Source: Anaerolinea sp.
GTDB lineage: Bacteria; Chloroflexota; Anaerolineae; Anaerolineales; Anaerolineaceae
DNA: 10,000 nt
NCBI GenBank assembly: GCA_020216845.1
Contig: JAIWNK010000050.1
Location: forward strand, 1 to 10,000
Direction: 5' to 3'
In this document: one piece after another, positions 1 through 7,337 of the stretch
Position numbering within the stretch: the stretch's first letter is position 1
Layout: each line of letters starts with the position of its first letter
Translations under genes and position numbers: made by a program
Notes under the pieces: model-generated
The model's input: the letters and a program-made list of their open reading frames with translations, nothing else
Database searches by the model: none
What the model was told of the DNA's origin: nothing

Positions 1-504
1 CTGTTGGGCTTTCTGCCGAATCTTTTCCGCCACCGTCCCCAAACCAAGCACAGGGTTGGCTAGCGTCTTTAGCACCACTTCGAGAATATCCGGCGCCATC
101 TTCGCCAAGCGCATTGCAAATAGCTCAAGTTCGGCTTGCTTTTTTGCTTCAGGTTTGTCTGCCGTCACAATCGTCTCAATCTGCTGCACCTGTTGAGTAA
201 CGGGCTCCTGCATGAAGTCATCCACAGAAGTATTCACCTTTTGGTAAATGGCCGCAAACAGCTCCACGACTTTTTCCTCATCCAACCCACTGCGGTGCGA
301 GATGTTCACCTGATCGCGCCCGATGAACGTGCCGCCGCCCAGGCTAACATTGCCACCAATATAGGCCCCGCCGCCCGTGTCAACCACCGATTGACGGCGC
401 TGATCTATCTTATCGCCAAACACCTGATCGCCTTGCACATCTCCCATCCTGCCAATGCGAATCTCACCCACTTTGGGCTTGCCAGACTTTTTCCGTTCTG
501 CCAT
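1..504 (-). CDS. GDQV/GDKI-repeat small protein, 3' end outside window
   Basis: An open frame of 168 codons runs from an ATG at 504 to the left edge without a stop. An AGGAG lies 6 bases upstream (511-515), which fixes the start. Residues 1-20 are basic. Residues 21-33 carry GDV, GDQV and GDKI in tandem, and residues 44-67 carry glycine-rich repeats (GGGAYIGG, GGGTFIGRDQV) that look like a short beta-solenoid. Residues 74-168 are predicted helical and contain an APDILEVVLKTLANP segment. Similar GDxVxGDKI stretches are known in cyanobacterial and Chloroflexota proteins, often as linkers in large signalling or NTPase proteins; here the repeat stands in a small protein. I cannot name a function. 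It starts 38 bases after the TPR membrane protein's stop on the same strand, with no terminator between, so the two are probably co-transcribed. The helical tail looks near its natural end, so little is probably missing. Confidence 0.85.
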   Translation of the reverse strand, partial: MAERKKSGKPKVGEIRIGRMGDVQGDQVFGDKIDQRRQSVVDTGGGAYIGGNVSLGGGTFIGRDQVNISHRSGLDEEKVVELFAAIYQKVNTSVDDFMQEPVTQQVQQIETIVTADKPEAKKQAELELFAMRLAKMAPDILEVVLKTLANPVLGLGTVAEKIRQKAQQ

Positions 505-510
505 TCTTCA

Positions 511-515
511 CTCCT
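511..515 (-). promoter_or_regulatory. Ribosome binding site of the GDQV-repeat gene
   Basis: AGGAG on the minus strand with a 6-base spacer to the ATG at 504. It is the main evidence that the left-edge frame is a real gene rather than the opposite-strand frame overlapping it. Confidence 0.8.
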
Positions 516-542
516 TTCCAAAAGACATGCTTTTTTTGAGAC

Positions 543-2786
543 CTATGGAACAGGATTTTGGCTCTCCGCAGAATTCCTTGCCAAAATCTGTTCCGCCTCT
601 CGATATTCCGGCACATCTACCGGCGCCAGCTCAAGTACCTTTTGATACGCTTTCATCGCCTCATCGGCCTGCCCCAGCTTTTCATAGGCGCGGGCCAAAT
701 AAAACCAAGTCAACCAGTAATTGCTCAATTCTAATGCTTTTTGATAATAGTCAACGGCCTGCTGCCAGTTGGCATTGCGCGCCTCCAGAACGCCCAAATT
801 GACATACGCCTCAAAATTTGCATCCAGATTGACAGAATTCAACAAATCTGCGCGTGCCTGCGCATAGAACTCAGCCCCACGTTGCATGTACGCATAGCCG
901 CGCCGCCCATACACCAGCGCATTGTCTGCCGGTGCATCCACCTCCATTTGCACCGCCCGAGACAACTTCTCCACCGCTTCTTCAAAACGGTCCAAGCCAA
1001 TCAACGCCGATCCCCAAACAACCCACAAATTGCGGTCATGCTCACCCAACAAATAAGCCGCCCAACAATCATTCACCGCTTGTTCGAAGCGCGAGAGCGC
1101 GTTCAAAGTCACCCCGCGTGCCTTATATGTCGCACCACGACGCACATCCTCTGTCAACACCCGGTCAAAGTCCTTCAGCGCCAAATCAAAATAGTGCATT
1201 TGCGAATACGCCAGGCCGCGATTATGCAAAGCCATCAGACGCACCTGCCGGTCCTCACTCAGGCGCAGCGCCTCGGTCGCATCACGCACCGTCTCTTCCA
1301 ATGCGCCTTCTTCCAGCGACATCAGGCTGCGCAAATAATAACCATAGGCCAGGTTGGGGGCTATCTCCAATGCACGCCGCACAAACTCCTGCGCATCCTG
1401 CCGATAGCGCGCCGCGTTTTGTTCATCCTTGATTACCATGCTCAGCCCATGGCAAACATCCGCCAGGTTGATCCACGCCTCAGCATCCTGTTCATTGCGC
1501 GTCAACAGCCGTTGCCAATATTGCACCTGACGCAAATAGCCATCCTCATCCTGATTTTCTTGCACAACGCCCAAAACATTCTCTTCGCCTTCCTCAGCCC
1601 GCGCTCGCGCCACTCGTCGCGAGCGGGTGTAATATTCCAAAAGATAGGCATAATTGGGATAGTTTGAATAATCGCCCAGGTGTTCCAGGTCGCCAGCATC
1701 GCTGCCACCCAACAAGGTTACCAAATTTTGCAAATGATCCTGCCTGTCAACATCGGAGGGCATGCCAACCAATACGCCACGCAAATCATGAAACGTCACA
1801 ATGCCCACTTCACGGTAGCGCTCTATCTTGCTGCCCACCTTGCAGTGCAAAATCGCCTGATCCACCCAGTGAACAATCTGCTGCGTATCGAACTGTGTCG
1901 TCAGCAACAGCTTACGCAAATCCACCGTTGCCAGGTTTTGCGCATCATCAACCCCCAACTCATTCAGGCGTGCCTCGTGCCAGGCACTAACGCCCAACAA
2001 AGCGCGCAACGGCAGTTCATTTGCCCGGTCAAACGGGGTGCTGGTAAAAACCAACGCCATCTTCTTGCTGATCCAACGCAGCCCCTCGGAAGGGAATAAC
2101 CCAATCAAAAACGCCAACACCGCTGCCCAACCGGCGGCCTGTGCCGGGTCACCTGCCGCAATCTCTCCCCCACTTGCGGTAATCACCGTTGCCGCCACAA
2201 ACACCAGCCCCACCGCCACAATCATGCGCGTCAGAATTGCACTGTAGAGCTGCGGCTGAATATCCATCGTGCTATACCGCCGCACCAATTGCTGCACCCC
2301 AAACACATAGGCCCCCAAGAAGGCATAGAACATACTCGCCAGCGTTGCCGCATCCACCACCCCTACCCCGCTGCGGTAACGGTAGACCAAAATCATCGTC
2401 AACGAAACCAGCAAAATCAGCGCAATATAGGCCACAAACTGCAAGGGATTATAGGTGTCACGATACAGCTTTTCAACCGTTTCATCCAATTCATCTTCAT
2501 CCACCAACCCCAGCAGGCGAAAATCATCTTTCAGCCGCTGCCGACGCACCGGCTCGCCAAACGCTCGATACGTCAGATAGGAAACCGGAAACAGCCCCAC
2601 CACGCCCAACAAGATTGCCAGATACGTCAACGGCTCCTGAACGGACGGCACAAAATACCACAAAAATGGAATGCCAACCACCAACAGCACAGCCAGAATT
2701 CCCAGCACGCGCATCCGTCCCTGCTTTTGGGTCGCCAGTCTTTCCTGTTCTTTCGCTCCCGTCGTGTTCTCAGGTTGTTCAGTCAT
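543..2786 (-). CDS. Six-helix membrane protein with HhH-like domain and C-terminal TPRs
   Basis: 747 residues. The ATG at 2786 is chosen because GGAGG lies just upstream; the frame can be extended 11 codons to 2819 but that start has no ribosome site and lies in the promoter. Hydrophobic helices fall at about 26-46, 53-73, 117-136, 147-167, 184-205 and 217-233. Basic loops (residues 79-90 and 168-171) place both ends in the cytoplasm. Residues 257-315 (LPLRALLGVSAWHEARL ... IVHWVDQAIL) resemble a helix-hairpin-helix or DUF4332-like fold. Residues 417-747 are a run of TPR-like helix pairs, the last being the clearest (WFYLARAYEKLGQADEAMKAY), followed by a short polar tail. TPRs bind proteins, so a scaffold or sensor at the inner membrane face is likely. 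No catalytic motif is visible and the function is unknown. The repeat-protein gene follows 38 bases downstream. Confidence 0.9.
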   Translation of the reverse strand: MTEQPENTTGAKEQERLATQKQGRMRVLGILAVLLVVGIPFLWYFVPSVQEPLTYLAILLGVVGLFPVSYLTYRAFGEPVRRQRLKDDFRLLGLVDEDELDETVEKLYRDTYNPLQFVAYIALILLVSLTMILVYRYRSGVGVVDAATLASMFYAFLGAYVFGVQQLVRRYSTMDIQPQLYSAILTRMIVAVGLVFVAATVITASGGEIAAGDPAQAAGWAAVLAFLIGLFPSEGLRWISKKMALVFTSTPFDRANELPLRALLGVSAWHEARLNELGVDDAQNLATVDLRKLLLTTQFDTQQIVHWVDQAILHCKVGSKIERYREVGIVTFHDLRGVLVGMPSDVDRQDHLQNLVTLLGGSDAGDLEHLGDYSNYPNYAYLLEYYTRSRRVARARAEEGEENVLGVVQENQDEDGYLRQVQYWQRLLTRNEQDAEAWINLADVCHGLSMVIKDEQNAARYRQDAQEFVRRALEIAPNLAYGYYLRSLMSLEEGALEETVRDATEALRLSEDRQVRLMALHNRGLAYSQMHYFDLALKDFDRVLTEDVRRGATYKARGVTLNALSRFEQAVNDCWAAYLLGEHDRNLWVVWGSALIGLDRFEEAVEKLSRAVQMEVDAPADNALVYGRRGYAYMQRGAEFYAQARADLLNSVNLDANFEAYVNLGVLEARNANWQQAVDYYQKALELSNYWLTWFYLARAYEKLGQADEAMKAYQKVLELAPVDVPEYREAEQILARNSAESQNPVP

Positions 2787-2798
2787 CCAGCACCTCCA

Positions 2799-2829
2799 TT
2801 GGCAACTCTCAGTATACAATAAATATCAT
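2799..2829 (+). promoter_or_regulatory. Weak candidate promoter of the lipoprotein gene
   Basis: On the plus strand, TTGGCA (2799-2804) and TATCAT (2824-2829) are good hexamers, but the 19-base spacer is long. It would interleave with the minus-strand promoter of the divergent gene. The plus-strand gene must have a promoter in this short gap or depend on read-through. This is the best candidate I see, and it is uncertain. Confidence 0.3.
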
Positions 2830-2839
2830 GTTTTGTCTC
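2811..2839 (-). promoter_or_regulatory. Probable promoter of the TPR membrane protein gene
   Basis: On the minus strand, GAGACA (2834-2839) is followed by exactly 17 bases and TATACT (2811-2816). This is close to the sigma-70 type TTGACA-17-TATAAT. It sits about 25 bases upstream of the ATG at 2786, leaving room for a short leader with the GGAGG site. It lies in the 65-base gap shared with the divergent lipoprotein gene. Not tested by experiment. Confidence 0.55.
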
Positions 2840-2851
2840 CAGGAGAATCGA

Positions 2852-3829
2852 ATGAAAACCAAAAACTGGCATTTTATCTGGCTTATGATTGCTTTCCTTG
2901 TAGCGCTCAGCCTGGCTTGCGGCAACACGCCCACCGAACCCAACCAGCCGCCCGCCGACGAACCACAAACACAGCCCCAGGTTGAGCAACCCACCCAGGC
3001 CCAACAAGTCCATCCACCGACGCAAGCGCCCCTGCCCCCCACCGACCGCACCCCGCTTCCCGCGCAGCCGGACGGCGCAATCATCATTGACCACACCACC
3101 ACCGACCCGAGCCGCATTCCTGATTCCTGGCTGACTGCTGCCCGCCAAACGGTTGTGCTGTTCTATGGCCACACGTCCCATGGCAGTCAGGTGGAAGCCG
3201 GCATGGATTATCTGCGCACCAACGTGGATGAAAACCGCTACCGCTTCGTTTGGGATTGGGGTAGCCTGCCTCAACCCGAAAGCTCCGCTCTGCGCCTGGC
3301 CTACGATGATAGCTGGAGTTGGGATCCCGACAATTTCGTCAACACGGCGCACAACTACCTGGATGACCCGGCCAACGCAGATGTCAACGTCTTCATGTGG
3401 TCCTGGTGTGGGCAACTCTCCGACGACCCCGCCGCCGTTGACCAATACCTGGCTGCCATGGAACAGCTGCAACAGGACTACCCCCATATCCGCTTCGTCT
3501 ACATGACCGGGCATACCGACCGCTGGAACGCCGACATGCTCAACCGCAACAATGACCGCATCCGCCAGGATGTGCGCCAGAACGGAAAAATTCTGTTCGA
3601 CTTTGCCGACATCGAAAGCTGGCAACCAGATGGCAGCCCCGTCGCCGAGCCAAGTGACGATTGCCCCTGGTGTGCTGATTGGTGCCGCGCTCACCCCGAA
3701 GATTGCCAAAACCTACCGGAAATGGATAACGGCTGTGCCCACAGTCACGGCTTCAATTGTCGCCTGAAAGGACAGGCGTTTTGGTGGTTGGCAGCTCGCC
3801 TGGCTGGTTGGGATGGCCGTAGCCAATAA
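2852..3829 (+). CDS. Cys-rich lipoprotein of unknown function, GHTSHGSQ motif
   Basis: 325 residues. The ATG at 2852 has AGGAG 6 bases upstream (2841-2845), and a longer open frame upstream is antisense to the neighbouring gene. Residues 1-22 form a lipoprotein-type signal peptide ending in LSLAC with Cys23 as the lipid site; the -3 position is Ser rather than the usual Leu. Residues 24-75 are a Pro/Gln/Thr linker, as in surface-tethered proteins. The globular part (76-320) has GHTSHGSQ at 106-113, WSWCGQ at 183-188, YMTGHTD at 217-223 and HSHG at 297-300. Six Cys at 271, 274, 278, 285, 295 and 303 may form disulfides or bind metal. The order of a Ser-bearing motif near the start and a His near the end recalls SGNH/GDSL hydrolases, but this is inference and no named family is recognised. 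Its stop lies 3 bases from the stop of the convergent phosphatase gene. Confidence 0.85.
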   Translation: MKTKNWHFIWLMIAFLVALSLACGNTPTEPNQPPADEPQTQPQVEQPTQAQQVHPPTQAPLPPTDRTPLPAQPDGAIIIDHTTTDPSRIPDSWLTAARQTVVLFYGHTSHGSQVEAGMDYLRTNVDENRYRFVWDWGSLPQPESSALRLAYDDSWSWDPDNFVNTAHNYLDDPANADVNVFMWSWCGQLSDDPAAVDQYLAAMEQLQQDYPHIRFVYMTGHTDRWNADMLNRNNDRIRQDVRQNGKILFDFADIESWQPDGSPVAEPSDDCPWCADWCRAHPEDCQNLPEMDNGCAHSHGFNCRLKGQAFWWLAARLAGWDGRSQ

Positions 3830-3832
3830 CGC

Positions 3833-5071
3833 TCACTCGAGCGAACGAATCGCCAACAGCGTAATATCCTCAAACTGAGGAATATTGCCGCGAAAATCGC
3901 TCAACGCGTTGAAAATCGCATCACAGAGCGATTGAGCCGACCCCTGCAAATGGGCACGCGCAATCATTTGCAAACGCTTTGAGCCAAAGAACATGCCCTC
4001 CGCGTTGCGCGTCTCGGTCACCCCATCCGACTTGAGCAGCAACGTGCTGCCTGCCGGAAAGATGAGCGACTGTTCTTCCAACGCCGGGTCTTCCAGCGTG
4101 CCAAGCGGCTGCGCCATGCCCATGCCCAGGCGCACCAACATGCCATCGCGCTGCAACCAAAGCGGCGTATCATAACCGGCACGCGCAAACGAAAACTGCC
4201 GCGTGGAGACATCCAACACGCCATAGAACACCGCCACAAACACCCCGGCGCGGTTCATGGCGCACAAATGCCGATGCACGCCCAACAACACATCTTTCGG
4301 CGTCTCATAGCGATCCGCCTCAGCACGCAGCAGCGTCAGCGTCACCGCCATCAAAATTGCCGCCGGAATGCCCTTATCCGAGACATTGCCCACCGCCAGG
4401 CCATAACGATTCTCATCCAATGGGATGAAGTCATAGAAATCGCCGCCGACCACCTGAGCCGGAGACATATAAACGCCAAAATCGAACCCTGACAAGCGCG
4501 GCATTCCTACGGGCAAAATGCTTTCCTGAATACGGCGGGCCACTTCTAGCTCGCGCTCCAAAATTTCCTTCTTGAGCAGCTCAGCCTGCGCAGCTTGCAA
4601 TTCACGGTAAGCCTGACTGAGCTGCCGATTCTTCTCTTGCAAATCTCGAATCATCGCCCGGTCCGAATCGCGCATGCGCAAGCTCAATTCACGCAACATC
4701 GCCATGGCCAGGTTAGGATTACGCTGCAACAAAGCATTGAAATCGGCATGCGTCATGACCAACATGCGCGAATCGCTTAAGGAACGGGCACTAGCCGTGC
4801 GTTGCCGTTCCGGGTCAAACAGGCTCAATTCACCAAAAATTTCCCCCGGGCCGCGTTCATCCATCAGATATTCGCCGTTGGCCCCCAAAGATTTGACGAT
4901 CTCCACCCGCCCTTCGACCAAAATATACAAACTATCCCCCGAATCATCCTCGCGGAAGATGATCGAGTTGGCTGGGAATTCAACGAAATGCATCGCCTGA
5001 GCGATAAAATCCAGCTCCTCTTCAGACAAGCCATTGAAAATTGGCACATGCCGGATCCATTGTGTCGCCAT
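3833..5071 (-). CDS. Cyclic-nucleotide-binding domain / SpoIIE-type PP2C phosphatase
   Basis: 412 residues. The ATG at 5071 has AGGAGG 6 bases upstream (5078-5083); a GTG at 5086 in frame has no comparable site. Residues 8-130 are a Crp-type cNMP-binding domain, with the GEIFGELSLF and RTASARS phosphate-binding cassette at about 76-97. Residues 135-185 look like a coiled coil. Residues 180-412 are an RsbU/SpoIIE-like PP2C domain: RRIQESILP, GGDFYDF, SDKGIPAAILM, KSDGVTET and EDITLLAI. Such phosphatases usually dephosphorylate anti-anti-sigma factors and so control sigma activity or second-messenger output; ligand and target here are unknown. In the usual GDVS(G/D)KG motif the metal-binding Asp is replaced by Asn229, so activity may be altered. 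It follows the propeller-protein gene by 16 bases on the same strand, so the pair is probably one operon. Confidence 0.93.
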   Translation of the reverse strand: MATQWIRHVPIFNGLSEEELDFIAQAMHFVEFPANSIIFREDDSGDSLYILVEGRVEIVKSLGANGEYLMDERGPGEIFGELSLFDPERQRTASARSLSDSRMLVMTHADFNALLQRNPNLAMAMLRELSLRMRDSDRAMIRDLQEKNRQLSQAYRELQAAQAELLKKEILERELEVARRIQESILPVGMPRLSGFDFGVYMSPAQVVGGDFYDFIPLDENRYGLAVGNVSDKGIPAAILMAVTLTLLRAEADRYETPKDVLLGVHRHLCAMNRAGVFVAVFYGVLDVSTRQFSFARAGYDTPLWLQRDGMLVRLGMGMAQPLGTLEDPALEEQSLIFPAGSTLLLKSDGVTETRNAEGMFFGSKRLQMIARAHLQGSAQSLCDAIFNALSDFRGNIPQFEDITLLAIRSLE

Positions 5072-5087
5072 CACCAACCTCCTCACC

Positions 5088-7250
5088 CTACGGATACGAA
5101 ATAGCCCGCCGGGTTGGCGAAATCGTCACCCACTGCGGCCCAAGGTAGGCAAAACTAGCCCCATCCGGGCTGATCTCCAGCACCAATCGGCCCGATAACA
5201 CCCCGGTTCCAGGCTGCCAGCTTGCAAAAAACACATCCCAACGTTGAAAGCCATCCGGCGCAGATAGCAACAAAAAGCGTCGCGTTGGACTCCAGGCCAT
5301 GCTGTTGGCATTGAAAACACCCTTTGACTCGTCAAGCTTCACATCCCAAACCTCAACGGTGTCTTGGCGTTGCAGGGCCAGGTAGACCTCATCACCATTC
5401 CAGGCCAGGCTACGCACCCCCTGTGCCGCTGCCTTCAACGTGCGTTCCACCTTGCCAGTACGCACATTCCACAACGTGATGCCGCCCCCACTGACGCAAA
5501 ACAGGCGGTTGCCATCCACCGACCAGGCCGAATGAACCGTTTGCACATCTGCCTGACAATCGGGCAACCTGCTCACAATCTCCTGTGTAACCGGATCATA
5601 AAAGGCCAGACCCTCAGCAGTTGCCACCCCCAAGAGCGTGCCGGTTGGATTCCATCCCGCGCCCAACACGCTGACCGGTGAAAGCGCCACCGTTTGCAAC
5701 TCTTGCCAGCTATTTGTATCCAGCAAATGCACCCATTCCCCCTCAGACAGCGCCAGCAACTTGCCATCCGGGCTCCAGGCCACATCTCGCGCCGAATAGG
5801 GCAAACTCAGTCGTTGCCGATCACCTGTTTTTACATCGAAAACAAATATTCCCTCGCGCGCCAACGTTGCGATGCGAGCGCCATCCGGGCTCCAGCTCAA
5901 GCGCCAGGCTTGCGTCCAATCCAACTCTTGCGGGAACACCAGGTTCGCATTAAGCAGATTGGTGCCCGTAAAAATATAGTCTGTATCTTCCGTAATCCAT
6001 AATGTAGCGTCTTCCAGCAAAGCATACGAGAGATCCGTGCGGCTTGTTTGTGAATTCTCAATCCGGGCGTGACGCAAATCGGCCTTTTGAAGATTTGCGT
6101 CATTCAAATTGGCACCGCTCAGAATCGCATCCGTAAGTACAGCACCGCTCAAATCCACCCCCGAGAGGTCAAACCCCGAAAGGTCACAACTGGCCAACCC
6201 GGCTTTCTCGGTCAAATAACGCCGATCGCCAGTTTCCAATGCCAGGCGCACCGATTCGTTGCAGCTCAGGCGCACCTGATCCCGCTGCGCCTGTGCATCC
6301 AAGGCAATCTGTGTTGCTACCTGCAAAGTAGCCTGTGCCTGTTGTAAAGCCTGCTCATTGGCTGGTTTGGTCAGTTGCAGCACTGCTTGCGCTACCTGAG
6401 TGCGGAATTTGTCAGGCGTTGGCTGATTTAAAGCCTGCCCCGTTGCAGTAGGTTGCAACGTCGGGCTCGGCAGCGGGGTAGGGCGAAAGACCAGCGACTT
6501 GAATTGCGACCCTGCCGGGGGGCGGATGAAGGTGAAATAAATCACCACCAACACCAACAATGCATTGCCAAGCACCAAAAAGACCCGCAAGCGCTGCTTG
6601 CGTTCCTCAGCATCAATGGCGGAAGGCAAGCGCCCGCTCCGCCGTCGCATCAACTTTCGCCATGAATCTCCTTCTCCGGCAGGTTGTGCGACCACCGCTT
6701 CAGGCTGTGCAACAGTCGCCGCCTCCGGCTCTGCTGAAACAACCGGCGCAGGTGGCTCAGGCTTTGGCTGTTGTGGGGGAGGTGGCTGTTGTGGCGCTTG
6801 TTGTGGCTGCGGCTCAACGCGGGCAACCGGTGATGGTGGAGGAATTACAGGCTGTGGGGCAGCAGGCGGCGGTGTTTGCGCAGATACCAGCCCCAAACGC
6901 TCCATCCAGGCCTGATCTTCTGCTGAAGGTTGAGCAGGCAAAGGCGGCAGCTGCCCCGTATGCCAGCTCAGCGGGCCCGTGCGCGGACGCTCACCTGGCG
7001 GTGGCGTTGTCACTGCCGGACGATCTAGCTCTGCCAACATCCTCTGCGCCTCGGCATGGTCTGGCTGCAACTGTAATACTCGCTGCAAACATTCACGGCG
7101 ACGCTGCGGCTGATCCAACAGGCGCGCCATCCACAACCAGGCTTCCGCATCGCGCGGGTTTTGCACAATCGCATCGCGCAGCGCAGCAATGGCTTCCTGT
7201 TTGCGTCCAGCCTGGGCAGCAGCAATTCCTCGTTCTAATGCATCAGACAT
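5088..7250 (-). CDS. TPR / one-helix membrane / pentapeptide / beta-propeller protein
   Basis: 720 residues. The ATG at 7250 has AGGAG 7 bases upstream (7258-7262); the frame extends to 7364, but that part overlaps the divergent promoter and has no ribosome site. Residues 2-75 are TPR-like helices. Residues 79-194 are a Pro/Gln/Ala-rich linker. Basic residues (198-222) precede one transmembrane helix at 223-242, so the TPR end is cytoplasmic and the rest is outside. Residues 280-324 are Gln/Ala helix, 353-440 are pentapeptide repeats of the A(D/N)L type, and 448-720 form a WD40/TolB-like beta-propeller with seven WSPDG-like repeats (some degenerate: WNPTG, WSVDG, ISPDG). No enzyme motif is seen. 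The arrangement suggests a receptor or scaffold that links an outside propeller to inside TPR partners; this is inference. The phosphatase gene begins 16 bases after its stop. Confidence 0.9.
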   Translation of the reverse strand: MSDALERGIAAAQAGRKQEAIAALRDAIVQNPRDAEAWLWMARLLDQPQRRRECLQRVLQLQPDHAEAQRMLAELDRPAVTTPPPGERPRTGPLSWHTGQLPPLPAQPSAEDQAWMERLGLVSAQTPPPAAPQPVIPPPSPVARVEPQPQQAPQQPPPPQQPKPEPPAPVVSAEPEAATVAQPEAVVAQPAGEGDSWRKLMRRRSGRLPSAIDAEERKQRLRVFLVLGNALLVLVVIYFTFIRPPAGSQFKSLVFRPTPLPSPTLQPTATGQALNQPTPDKFRTQVAQAVLQLTKPANEQALQQAQATLQVATQIALDAQAQRDQVRLSCNESVRLALETGDRRYLTEKAGLASCDLSGFDLSGVDLSGAVLTDAILSGANLNDANLQKADLRHARIENSQTSRTDLSYALLEDATLWITEDTDYIFTGTNLLNANLVFPQELDWTQAWRLSWSPDGARIATLAREGIFVFDVKTGDRQRLSLPYSARDVAWSPDGKLLALSEGEWVHLLDTNSWQELQTVALSPVSVLGAGWNPTGTLLGVATAEGLAFYDPVTQEIVSRLPDCQADVQTVHSAWSVDGNRLFCVSGGGITLWNVRTGKVERTLKAAAQGVRSLAWNGDEVYLALQRQDTVEVWDVKLDESKGVFNANSMAWSPTRRFLLLSAPDGFQRWDVFFASWQPGTGVLSGRLVLEISPDGASFAYLGPQWVTISPTRRAISYP
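5931..6194 (-). repeat. Pentapeptide repeat tract inside the propeller protein
   Basis: Coding repeats with a five-residue period (CDLSG, FDLSG, VDLSG, AVLTD, AILSG, ANLND, ANLQK, ADLRH, ARIEN), then more degenerate units to ANLVF. Pentapeptide repeats form a right-handed quadrilateral beta-helix. Here the tract lies between the membrane-proximal helix and the propeller, on the predicted outer side. Confidence 0.85.
6669..7016 (-). repeat. Pro/Gln-rich low-complexity linker inside the propeller protein
   Basis: About 116 codons dominated by Pro, Gln, Ala and Val, with CCA/CAA-rich DNA. It separates the N-terminal TPRs from the transmembrane helix and is probably disordered. The biased DNA creates long spurious opposite-strand frames rich in Gly and Cys. 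Confidence 0.8.
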
Positions 7251-7268
7251 AGCGTAGCTCCTACTTTT

Positions 7269-7274
7269 ATTATA
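7269..7274 (-). promoter_or_regulatory. Candidate -10 element for the propeller/phosphatase operon
   Basis: A perfect TATAAT on the minus strand, 18 bases before the ATG at 7250, would place transcription start close to the AGGAG site and give a leader of about a dozen bases. No convincing -35 hexamer is seen at 16-18 bases, so strength or sigma factor is uncertain. Confidence 0.4.
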
Positions 7275-7302
7275 CAACGAATTCTGATCCAACATGCGCC
7301 CC

Positions 7303-7330
7303 TTGACAAACCCCGCCCCATCCATATACT
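7303..7330 (+). promoter_or_regulatory. Strong sigma-70-like promoter of the DUF493 gene
   Basis: A perfect TTGACA (7303-7308), a 16-base spacer and TATACT (7325-7330). The -10 ends 7 bases before the ATG at 7338, so transcription should start at or next to the A of the start codon. No Shine-Dalgarno-like sequence precedes that ATG. Together these features predict a leaderless mRNA. Confidence 0.7.
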
Positions 7331-7337
7331 TAGCTCC

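Noticed and set aside
136..645. Plus-strand open frame of 169 codons at the left end
   Set aside because: It is antisense to the GDQV-repeat gene, which has a ribosome site and recognisable repeats; the plus-strand translation is His/Leu-rich with no known features.
741..1667. Plus-strand frame of 308 codons
   Set aside because: It is antisense to the TPR array. The translation is rich in Gln, Ile, His and Arg, as expected for a shadow, and has no ribosome site.
2783..3709. Minus-strand frame of 308 codons across the lipoprotein gene
   Set aside because: It is antisense to a gene with a signal peptide and ribosome site, and has no family features.
3830..3843. Small hairpin (CGCTC ... GAGCG) at the convergent stops as a terminator
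   Set aside because: The stem is only 5 base pairs and no T-run follows on either strand.
6560..7252. Long plus-strand frames with Gly/Cys- or Ala/Val-rich products
   Set aside because: They arise from the CCA/CAA-rich Pro/Gln linker read on the other strand.
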